Below are positions 33,669 to 41,473 of a stretch of DNA of 64,000 nucleotides, piece after piece (the first letter of the stretch is position 1; every line of letters starts with the position of its first letter). The notes below the pieces were generated by a model. It searched no databases and was not told the DNA's origin. It saw nothing but the letters and a program-made list of their open reading frames with translations. Source of the DNA: Sphaerisporangium fuscum. Its GTDB lineage: Bacteria > Actinomycetota > Actinomycetes > Streptosporangiales > Streptosporangiaceae. A program made the translations under genes and the position numbers. Where the stretch lies: the NCBI RefSeq assembly GCF_018531465.1, contig NZ_JAHDTF010000033.1:1-64000 (forward strand). Direction: 5' to 3'.

Positions 33669-36600
33669 CTACAGCTCCCACAAGCGGATGATCTTGTCCT
33701 CGCCGGCGGTGGCGAGGAGGGACCCGTCGGGGCTGAACGCCGCGGCGGTGGCCCGCATGCCGTGGGAGACACGCAGAACCTCTCGGGCGTCGTCGCCGAG
33801 GTCCCACAGCCTGACGTCGGGGCCGGGACCGGCAGCGGCGAGCAAGGTCCCGTCGGGGCTGAACGCGACGTGGCGCGCCTCCTGTGACAGCGTCACAAGG
33901 GCGTCCCCGGACTCGGCGTCCCAGACGCGGGTGACGTCGTCACCTGCGGTGGCCAGGCGGGTCCCGTCCGGGCTGAAGGCCACACCGTACGTCACCGTGA
34001 AGGTCTGCCAGAGCGGCATAGCGAACGGCCCCAGGGCCTCGGGGGCCGGTCGGTACAGCCTGAGCAGCGCCACCCCGCTGCTCCCGTCCCAGACCTCCGC
34101 TTCCCAGCGCCGGGGTTGTGACCATCCTCCGGCGGTCGCGGTGGCCAGGCGGGTGCCGTCGGGGCTGAACGCGACGCAATGCGAGGTGGCCTGGTGGGCG
34201 ATACGCAGGAGTTCGGCGCCGTTCGCCGCGTCCCAGACCCGGGTGGTGCCTCCGGTGCCGCTCGTCGCCAAGCGGGCACCGTCGGGGCTGAACGTCACCG
34301 CCCACACCCCACCCTCGTGGGTGATCTCCCGCAGTCCGTCGCCGGTCTCGACGTCGACGAGCCAGATCTTCCCGGCGGTGAGCTCGTCGGTCCTGAGGTC
34401 GAGGCGCTCTCCGGTCAGGGCGAGCCGCCGGCCGTCGGGGCTGAGTGCGGCCCTCCAGCCCATGCTGGTCAGGCGGCCGAGGACGGCCGTCAGGCCGCCG
34501 CCGTGGCGGTAGACGCGCCGGGGCCGGCCGGTCAGGTCCGCCAGCGTGGTCCTGCCCTCGCCCGTCCACACGAGCCGTTCGCCGTCCGCGCTGAACATGA
34601 CGCCGGCGACCTTCACGGCGGTCTTCATTTCGCGCAGGAACACCGGAGTGAGCTCCGGGACCGCCCGGCGGGGTACGGGCTGACGCCCGGAAGTGATGGT
34701 TCGGGGGACGGCGTGGACCGCCCGGGCCCTGCCGGGAGGCGCCTGCCCGTGGCGGGCGGCCAGGTGGTCGTGGAACTCGGCGTGCCGGAACTGGTACAGC
34801 GGCCCGACCGCGCGCAACAGCCCGAGACGGTGAGCGTCGTCCAGGAACGCCATCAGCCGCAGTGGCAGCCGCCGCTGTCGTGCCAGGCGTACCGCGGCCA
34901 GGACGTAGACCGGCCAGGCGTGGTGCCTGCCGGACACGAACCCGTACGCCGCGCCGGCCGCGGCCGTGACCAGGACTCCGAACATCGCCGGGCGTGGGGA
35001 CGCGCCGGCCGCGCCGACCACGGTGGCGCCGATGAGCGCGCCGAGGAACGCACCGGTGACCAGCCGCACGAGGGTGAGACGGCGGTCCGCGCGCCAGCTG
35101 CCGAGTGGTGTGCTCGCCTGCCCGTCGACGGCCGGTGCCTCGGCCCACTCCAGCACGGCGTCCGTGAGCTGGGTGAGGACGATCGCGGGACCGAACACCA
35201 GCGCCACGGCGAACGCGGCGACCAGGGCGTCCGCGAGCGGCTTCCCCGTGACGAGGCCGACCGCCGCGTACCCGACGCCCATCACCAGCCCGATCACGAG
35301 CGTTATCCCAAGCGCGAGGGAGAACGCGGACATCAGCCCGTTGAGCAGCGAGAACGCCCGCCGCCAGAGACGGAGGTTGGCGTAACCCGGCTGATGGTAC
35401 GCCCACGACCCGCGGTCGCTGTGGCTCGGTCCCTCCCGGTAGCCGAGCACGATCCCCATGCCGGCGACGACGAACCACCAGGAGAACGCCCCGGACATGA
35501 AGGTGGACAAGGTCAGCCCCCACACCGCACTCGCCAGTAGGATCATGAGTGAGACCCCCCGCCCTGGAGGCGGCCGGTCGAGGGTGGTCGCCGCGAGCCG
35601 CCACCAGGCGAAGTCCCGGACGCCGATGCTCTTGCTGCCCAGTTCCACACTTTCGGCTTCAACGGGGGTGCGGTCGAGGAGGGCGGCCAGATGGCGGAGC
35701 CACCGGGTCACCTGCTCCGGCTGGTAGAGGCGGCGTGGCCGGAACATGTCGGCGTCGGACCCCTGAGCGGGCGGCCGGGCCTCGATGAGCGCGGGGATGA
35801 GGCGGTCGAACAGGTGGGCGCGCAGCGTGGCCGCGTCGCCGAAGCGGGCGGGATCGAGGAGGGGTGACGGGTCGAGGGCCGGGGTGGCGGCATAGACACT
35901 GCGGAGCAGCCACAAGCCGAGGGGGCTGGACACCGTCTCCGCCAGCGGCGTCGGCTCACCATCGCGTAATCGCCGCAGGAGGTGCTGCCAACCGGGGTGC
36001 GGGATGCTTCGCGAGAGGATCCCGTCCAGATGATCGGCGGCGGCCGCGGCCGACAGGGGCTGGGCCTCGACCACGGCCGCGTGGGCCAGTGCCTGTGCGG
36101 CGCCGGCGTACTCGGCGGTGCGGCTGGTGATGACGAGTTGCGTCTGCGCGGACAGCGCCGCGTTGAGCTCGGTCAGCGCGGCGGGCAGCGATGCGGTGGG
36201 CATTTCGTCCAGACCATCCAGGACCGGGATGATCCTGCCATCCCGGAAGAGCAGGCGCGCGATGTCAGGGCCGAACGCCCCCAGCGCCGGATACGCCTGT
36301 TCCAGCCGTCCGGCCAGCCAGTCCTCGAAGAGGGGGAACCGCGCGACGTCCCAGCCGTTCATCGCCAGCAGCACCGGCACCGGCTCGTCGCCACGCGAGT
36401 TCCGCACCAGTTCCCGGACGAGCTGGATCGCCAGCGTCGTCTTGCCCGCCCCTGCGCCGCCCAGCACCATCAACGAGCGGCCCGACTCCCGGAACCGGTC
36501 GGCCACTCCGGCGATCTGGTCGCCCGATCCCGACCAGGTCACCTCCCCGCCGATCGCCACGCCATCGGCGCGGCGGACGAAACGCGGATTGTCGATCATG

Positions 36601-36920
36601 TGCCAGGGCACGGACATCGCGTCCCTGTCCAGCCCCAGCACCCGGACGGCCTCCGTGTGCCACTGGACCTTCACCATCATCCTCAGCGCCGCGAGCGCGG
36701 GCTCCAGCTGCGAGGCGGGGCCGGCGTCACGCTCGCGCCGCACGGACATCACGATGACCATGCCGAACAGGCCGGTCAGCACCCAGTTGAGCGGACCCCA
36801 CCACCACGCGTCCACGGTCACGGTGCTGGTCGCCATGTTCCCCACCAGGCCGATCGCGACCGAGGCCGCCGCGACCGTGACCGGTGACGTGATCCGACGA
36901 CCTCTGCCAGCACCGCCCAT
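33669..36920 (-). CDS. Membrane NACHT/STAND NTPase with WD40 repeats
   Basis: About 1083 residues. Two N-terminal membrane helices, then a NACHT NTPase (Walker A 'GGAGAGKTTLAIQL' about 154-167, Walker B 'IIPVLDGLDEM' about 230-240, sensor-like 'LVITSRTAEY'). A central block has roughly five more membrane helices, and the C-terminal third carries WD40-type repeats, five of them with 'FSPDG' and an 'RVWD/RLWD/EVWD' strand. STAND proteins sense a ligand through repeats and switch on an effector; here the membrane helices could be the effector. ATG 36920 is chosen; the frame is open a further 23 codons. No partner gene is obvious. Codon use is like the host. Confidence 0.88.
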   Translation of the reverse strand: MGGAGRGRRITSPVTVAAASVAIGLVGNMATSTVTVDAWWWGPLNWVLTGLFGMVIVMSVRRERDAGPASQLEPALAALRMMVKVQWHTEAVRVLGLDRDAMSVPWHMIDNPRFVRRADGVAIGGEVTWSGSGDQIAGVADRFRESGRSLMVLGGAGAGKTTLAIQLVRELVRNSRGDEPVPVLLAMNGWDVARFPLFEDWLAGRLEQAYPALGAFGPDIARLLFRDGRIIPVLDGLDEMPTASLPAALTELNAALSAQTQLVITSRTAEYAGAAQALAHAAVVEAQPLSAAAAADHLDGILSRSIPHPGWQHLLRRLRDGEPTPLAETVSSPLGLWLLRSVYAATPALDPSPLLDPARFGDAATLRAHLFDRLIPALIEARPPAQGSDADMFRPRRLYQPEQVTRWLRHLAALLDRTPVEAESVELGSKSIGVRDFAWWRLAATTLDRPPPGRGVSLMILLASAVWGLTLSTFMSGAFSWWFVVAGMGIVLGYREGPSHSDRGSWAYHQPGYANLRLWRRAFSLLNGLMSAFSLALGITLVIGLVMGVGYAAVGLVTGKPLADALVAAFAVALVFGPAIVLTQLTDAVLEWAEAPAVDGQASTPLGSWRADRRLTLVRLVTGAFLGALIGATVVGAAGASPRPAMFGVLVTAAAGAAYGFVSGRHHAWPVYVLAAVRLARQRRLPLRLMAFLDDAHRLGLLRAVGPLYQFRHAEFHDHLAARHGQAPPGRARAVHAVPRTITSGRQPVPRRAVPELTPVFLREMKTAVKVAGVMFSADGERLVWTGEGRTTLADLTGRPRRVYRHGGGLTAVLGRLTSMGWRAALSPDGRRLALTGERLDLRTDELTAGKIWLVDVETGDGLREITHEGGVWAVTFSPDGARLATSGTGGTTRVWDAANGAELLRIAHQATSHCVAFSPDGTRLATATAGGWSQPRRWEAEVWDGSSGVALLRLYRPAPEALGPFAMPLWQTFTVTYGVAFSPDGTRLATAGDDVTRVWDAESGDALVTLSQEARHVAFSPDGTLLAAAGPGPDVRLWDLGDDAREVLRVSHGMRATAAAFSPDGSLLATAGEDKIIRLWEL

Positions 36921-37036
36921 ACAGACAGCATCATGGTCGTCACAGCCCGGGTGCAACGGCCGTGAGCGAAAAAGGTGTACGGCGGTCACCTTCCCGTTAC
37001 GCCGAGGAGGATCGGGGGTGCGTATAACGTGAGGCC

Positions 37037-37948
37037 ATGCCCCTGTCGCGCCGTGGACTGCTCGCGTTCGCCCTGCTCACGGCCGCCGGGTGCTCCGGCC
37101 GGTCGGACGCGGCGCTGCGGCTGCGGCTCGCGACGGGGGCCGTGGGCGGGGCGTACGAGGCGCTGGGACGGCGGTTCGCGGTGGAGCTGCGGCGCGGCGG
37201 CTTCACCGTGGAGGTGCTGGCGACGGCGGCGAGCGTGGAGAACCTCGAGATGCTCGCCGACGGCCGGGCCGACCTGGCGTTCGCGCTCGCCGACAGCGCC
37301 GATGTCGCCGTCCGCGTACGCCGCACGCCCGTCGCGGCGCTGGCCCGGTTGTACCTGAACTACATCCATCTGGTGGTCCTGGCCGACTCTCCGATACGGA
37401 CGCCGGCCGACCTCGCCGGCAGGCCGGTGTCCGTCGGCGCGGAGGGGTCGGGGACGGCGTTCACCGCCGAGCGGGTGCTGGCCCATGCCGGGCTGTCGAA
37501 ACCGGTGCGGATCTCCCGGCTCGGGCTGTACGAGTCGCTCGGCGCGCTGGCGGAGGGGCGGGTCGAGGCGTTCTTCTGGTCGGGAGGAGTGCCGACTCCC
37601 GCGCTGGCCGAGGCCACGACCCGGATCCGCCTGCTGCCCCTCGACGGGCCGGCGGCGGCGCTGCGCCGGACGTACGGGCCGATGTACGAGAGCGTCGCCG
37701 TCCCCGCCGGGGAGTACGGCGCGGCCGGGCCCGTGCCGACCGTCGGAACCCCCAGCTACCTGGTGTGCCGGGCGAACCTGCCGGAGGACGTGGCCTTCAC
37801 CGTCACCGAGACGCTCTTCTCCAGCCGCGACCGCCTGCAGGCCCCGGAGGCCGCCGGCGGCCGCCTCGACAAGCGGTACGCCATCGGCACCGGCGCCGTC
37901 CCTCTGCATCCCGGAGCGGCGCGTTACTACCGTTCGGTGTACGGATAG
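37037..37948 (+). CDS. TAXI-family TRAP transporter solute-binding lipoprotein
   Basis: A 303-residue periplasmic-type binding protein. A lipobox is seen in 'LLTAAGCSG', then the TAXI signature 'LRLATGAVGGAYEALGRRFA', 'LEMLADGRADLAFALADSAD' and 'LAGRPVSVGAEGSGTAF'. TAXI proteins bind acidic substrates such as glutamate or oxoacids. No TRAP membrane subunits lie nearby. The last 22 bases overlap the convergent histidine kinase gene, suggesting a sensor pairing rather than transport (inference). Confidence 0.88.
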   Translation: MPLSRRGLLAFALLTAAGCSGRSDAALRLRLATGAVGGAYEALGRRFAVELRRGGFTVEVLATAASVENLEMLADGRADLAFALADSADVAVRVRRTPVAALARLYLNYIHLVVLADSPIRTPADLAGRPVSVGAEGSGTAFTAERVLAHAGLSKPVRISRLGLYESLGALAEGRVEAFFWSGGVPTPALAEATTRIRLLPLDGPAAALRRTYGPMYESVAVPAGEYGAAGPVPTVGTPSYLVCRANLPEDVAFTVTETLFSSRDRLQAPEAAGGRLDKRYAIGTGAVPLHPGAARYYRSVYG

Positions 37949-39288
37949 TACGGCTGGGCCAGGGTGAAGCGGACGGTCAGGCCGTGAGGGTTGGTGGGGA
38001 GCAGGTCGAGGTGTCCGCCGCAGGCTTTGGCCAGTTCGGCGGCTATGGCCAGGCCGAGGCCGCTGCCGGGGACGTTGGCGTGGGCGCCGGAGCGCCAGAA
38101 CCTCGCCAGCGCCTCGGATCGCTCCTGTTCCGGCAGTCCCGGGCCGTCGTCGGCGACGCACAGCGCCGTCGCGTCGAGGGTGACGGTGACGGTTCCGCCC
38201 GGCGGGACGAACTTCTGCGCGTTGTCGAGGGCGATGTCGGCGATCCGGGCGGTCGCGTCGGGCACGGCGACCGTGCGCAGGGTGGCGGGGAGGACGGCCT
38301 CCAGGGCCAGCCCCTTCGCGGCGTACACCTCGCGCCAGCCGTCCAGCCGGGGGCGCAGCTCGGCCGCCACGTCGACCTCCTCGACCGCCGCTCCCGCCTC
38401 GACCCGGGCGAGGGTGAGCAGGTCCGCGACCAGCGCGGCCAGGCGGTCGACCTCGGCGAGGGCCGAATCGTACTCGGCCTTGCCGTCGCCCGACAGATGC
38501 GGTTCGAGGTTCTCAAGACGCAGGGACAGGACGGTGAGCGGGGTGCGCAGCTCGTGGGAAGCGTCGGCGGCGAACGCCCGCTGCCGTTCCAGGGCGCCGG
38601 AGACGGCGTCGGCCATGGCGTTGAAGCGTTCCTCGAGCCGCCGCAGCTCGGTGGGGCCGACGCCGGGGCGGGTGCGGGCGTCGAGGTGGCCCTCGGCGAT
38701 GGCCCGGGTGGTGCGGTCCAGCTCGGTGACCGGGAGCAGGATCCACCGGGCCAGTCGCCGCGCGGCCAGCAGCGAGTAGCCGACGGCGACGAACGCGCCC
38801 AGGGCGAGGCCGAGCCAGATCATCAGTACGTCGTGCCGGGCGGCGTCGGTCGGGGCGAGGAGCAGGACGGCGCCGCTGAGCTGGGCGTCACGGCCGGCGG
38901 GTTCGGCGACCAGGACGGCAGGCGGGCCGAACGGGCCGATGGTGGGGAGGTCCTCGGTCGTCCGTCCCGAGAGCGCGAGGCGGGTGGCGTCCCGGTCGTC
39001 GGCGTCCATGTGGCCGGCCGAGGCGACGACCCGGCCTTCCCGGTCGCGGATGCGCAGCGCGGCGCCGTACAGCTCGGCGTACCGGGTGATCTCGACGTTC
39101 AGGGCCGAGCGGTCGCCCTCGCGTACGGCCTGGTCGGCGAGCTCGGCGAAGCGGGTGGCGTCGGCGCGCCGGTCGAGCAGCAGCCGGTTGGTGCGGTGGG
39201 AGGCGTACGCCAGGCCGAGCGGGACGGCCAGGGCCGCGATCAGGAACACGATCAGCGTGACGAACGTGACGACGAGCCGCGAGTTCAT
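37927..39288 (-). CDS. Sensor histidine kinase
   Basis: A 453-residue kinase: an N-terminal membrane helix, an extracytoplasmic sensor region, a second helix ('DVLMIWLGLALGAFVAVGYS'), a HAMP linker, H-box 'ADASHELRTPL', and ATPase motifs 'NAQKFVPPGG', 'ADDGPGLP' and 'GSGLGLAIA'. Downstream of the response regulator by 25 bases and probably its partner. Confidence 0.92.
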   Translation of the reverse strand: MNSRLVVTFVTLIVFLIAALAVPLGLAYASHRTNRLLLDRRADATRFAELADQAVREGDRSALNVEITRYAELYGAALRIRDREGRVVASAGHMDADDRDATRLALSGRTTEDLPTIGPFGPPAVLVAEPAGRDAQLSGAVLLLAPTDAARHDVLMIWLGLALGAFVAVGYSLLAARRLARWILLPVTELDRTTRAIAEGHLDARTRPGVGPTELRRLEERFNAMADAVSGALERQRAFAADASHELRTPLTVLSLRLENLEPHLSGDGKAEYDSALAEVDRLAALVADLLTLARVEAGAAVEEVDVAAELRPRLDGWREVYAAKGLALEAVLPATLRTVAVPDATARIADIALDNAQKFVPPGGTVTVTLDATALCVADDGPGLPEQERSEALARFWRSGAHANVPGSGLGLAIAAELAKACGGHLDLLPTNPHGLTVRFTLAQPYYPYTER

Positions 39289-39313
39289 GGGCCGGCCGTC
39301 CCGGACCGCCGGT

Positions 39314-39976
39314 TCACTGGACGGCCAGGCGGTAGCCGGTGCCGCGCAGGGTCTCGACCAGCCCGGGGCGGCCGAGTTTGGCGCGCAGGTTCGCGACGTG
39401 GACGTCGAGGGAGCGCGACGCGGACAGCAGCGGGTCGCCCCAGACCTCGTCGAGGATCTCGTCGCGGCTGCGGACGACGCCGGGCTCGCGGGCGAGCAGC
39501 GCGAGCACGTCGAACTCGCGCCTGGTCAGCGTCACCGGCCTGTCCCCCACGGTCACCTGGCGGGTCTCCAGGTCGATGCACACGTCCCCGACCCGTACGA
39601 GGTGGTCGCGGGCCGGGAGGGGGCGGGTGCCGCGGCGGGCCACGGCCTGCATGCGGGCCATCAGCTCGGCGGTGCGGAACGGCTTGACCAGGTAGTCGTC
39701 GGCGCCGGACCTGAGCCCGCGCAGCACCTCGCGCTCCTCGGTACGGGCGGTCACCACGATGATCGGCACCGCGGACACCCGGCGTACGCGCCGCAGCGCC
39801 TCCAGCCCGTCCATGTCGGGGAGCCCGAGGTCGAGGAGCACGAAGTCGGCTCCTCCCGCGAGGCGGACAGCGTCGACGGCGAGCCCGGCGCGCACCACTT
39901 GGTGGCCGTGCCGCGCCAGGGCGGTGGTCAGGGCGTCCGCGAGCCTGTCATCGTCCTCGACCAGCAGAACCCGCAT
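39314..39976 (-). CDS. OmpR-family response regulator
   Basis: A 220-residue regulator. Receiver domain: 'VLLVEDDDRLAD', phospho-Asp in 'FVLLDLGLPDMDG', Thr in 'IIVVTARTE', Lys in 'DDYLVKPF'. The winged-helix output has 'LTRREFDVLALLARE' and 'VHVANLRAKLGRPGLVETLR'. First gene of the operon with the histidine kinase. Confidence 0.93.
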   Translation of the reverse strand: MRVLLVEDDDRLADALTTALARHGHQVVRAGLAVDAVRLAGGADFVLLDLGLPDMDGLEALRRVRRVSAVPIIVVTARTEEREVLRGLRSGADDYLVKPFRTAELMARMQAVARRGTRPLPARDHLVRVGDVCIDLETRQVTVGDRPVTLTRREFDVLALLAREPGVVRSRDEILDEVWGDPLLSASRSLDVHVANLRAKLGRPGLVETLRGTGYRLAVQ

Positions 39977-40026
39977 GTCAGCAAGGGTAGACCGACCTCG
40001 GAGAGCACCCGTCCGTGTGAATCATC

Positions 40027-40056
40027 GGTACGCGGGCCGGCGCCGGCCCGCGTACC
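40027..40056 (-). terminator. Perfect 30-bp palindrome, terminator of the MHS transporter gene
   Basis: Two 15-bp arms with no separating bases (about 4 would form the loop), 13 bases beyond the transporter stop. Contains GCCGGC twice. Confidence 0.75.
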
Positions 40057-40069
40057 GTCAGGAACCGTC

Positions 40070-41383
40070 CTAGACGCCGGTGGGGACCGTGGTGGAGGCG
40101 CCCTCGGAGCGGGACAGGGGGACGTCGCGGGTCTCGCGCATGGTCAGGTAGACGACCAGGGACACGGCCGCGCACCCGGCGACGTACCAGTAGAAGCCGG
40201 ACTCCACGCCCATGCTCTTGAACCACAGGGCGATGTACTCGGCGGTGCCGCCGAACAGGGCGTTGGCGATGGCGTACGGGAGGGCGACGCCGAGGGCTCT
40301 GACGTGGGTGGGGAACAGTTCGGCCTTCACCACGGCGTTGATCGAGGTGTAGCCGGTGACGATCACCAGCCCGATGAGGGAGAGCACCAGAGCGCCGGCG
40401 AACCCCGTCACCCCGGCGAGAGCGGACATCAGCGGCACGGTGCCGAGCATCGACCCCACGCCGAAGGTGATCAGCAGGGGCCTGCGGCCGATGCGGTCCG
40501 ACAGGGATCCGGCGAGCGGCTGCAGGAGCATGAAGATGAACAGCGCGCAGAAGCTCACCAGCGTCGCGGTGGTCTTCGGCAGGTGCGCGGTGTTGGACAG
40601 GTACTTGGTGAGGTAGGTCGTGTAGGTGTAGTACGCCACCGTGCCGCCCATGGTCAGGGCGATGACCAGCACGAACTCCCTCTTGTGCAGGAGGAGCTGC
40701 CTGATCGTGCCGCGCTCGGCGCCCGAGTCGCTCTCCTCGTCGTAGGCCTCGGTCTCCAGCAGGTTGCGCCGCAGGTAGAACACGGTGGCGGCGGCGAGCG
40801 CGCCGACGATGAACGGGATGCGCCAGCCGTAGGAGTGCAGGGCCTGCTCGGACATCGTGCGCTGCAGGATGATCTGCAGGCCGAGGCCGACCAGCTGGCC
40901 GAGGGTCATCGAGACGTACTGGAAGCTGGAGCCGAAGCCGCGCCGGCCGGGCGGGGTGGCCTCGGTGAGGTAGGTGGCGCTGGCGGCGTACTCACCGCCC
41001 ACCGACAGTCCCTGGAGCAGCCGGGCGATCAGCAGCACGACCGCGCCGAAGTAGCCGACGCTGTCGTAGGTCGGGGCGATGGCGATCAGCAGGGCGCTGC
41101 CCGACATGAGGGTCACGGTGAGGGTGAGCGCGGCCTTGCGTCCGCGCCGGTCGCCGTACCGGCCGAGCAGCCAGCCGCCGATCGGGCGCATGAAGAAGCC
41201 GACCGCGAAGATGCCCGCGGTGTTGAGCAGCTGCGCTGTGGCGTCCCCTTCGGGGAAGAACGAGGAGGCGAAGTAGGTCGCGAAGCTGGCGTAGACGAAC
41301 CAGTCGTACCACTCGACCAGGTTGCCGGCGGAGCCGCCGAGCAGGGCCTTCCACGGCGTGCGTGGAGCTGCGTGAGTCGTCAC
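40070..41383 (-). CDS. MHS-family MFS transporter (dicarboxylate/osmolyte type)
   Basis: About 437 residues with twelve membrane segments. The metabolite:H+ symporter marks are present: 'GNLVEWYDWFVYASFA' at the N-terminus, 'FAVGFFMRPIGGWLLGRYGD' then 'RRGRKAAL', 'LIARLLQGLSVGGEYAA'. Relatives carry alpha-ketoglutarate, shikimate, proline/betaine or citrate. GTG 41383 has GGAGG 5 bases upstream and is preferred to ATG 41395, which leaves none. Monocistronic. Confidence 0.9.
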   Translation of the reverse strand: MTTHAAPRTPWKALLGGSAGNLVEWYDWFVYASFATYFASSFFPEGDATAQLLNTAGIFAVGFFMRPIGGWLLGRYGDRRGRKAALTLTVTLMSGSALLIAIAPTYDSVGYFGAVVLLIARLLQGLSVGGEYAASATYLTEATPPGRRGFGSSFQYVSMTLGQLVGLGLQIILQRTMSEQALHSYGWRIPFIVGALAAATVFYLRRNLLETEAYDEESDSGAERGTIRQLLLHKREFVLVIALTMGGTVAYYTYTTYLTKYLSNTAHLPKTTATLVSFCALFIFMLLQPLAGSLSDRIGRRPLLITFGVGSMLGTVPLMSALAGVTGFAGALVLSLIGLVIVTGYTSINAVVKAELFPTHVRALGVALPYAIANALFGGTAEYIALWFKSMGVESGFYWYVAGCAAVSLVVYLTMRETRDVPLSRSEGASTTVPTGV

Positions 41384-41473
41384 GGGAACCTCCATGGGGG
41401 GTGTCGTCGCGCTCGCAGCCTCTCCGTAGAAGGTTGTTCCAACAAGGGGAAGCTCCCCAGATCTAACGTGCGC

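Noticed and set aside
37090..39687. An 865-residue frame across TAXI and kinase genes
   Set aside because: Overlaps three genes with clear families; composition typical of a shifted frame.
40027..40056. The 30-bp palindrome as an insertion-sequence end or recombination site
   Set aside because: It lies just after a stop codon with terminator-like form, and no matching partner is seen.
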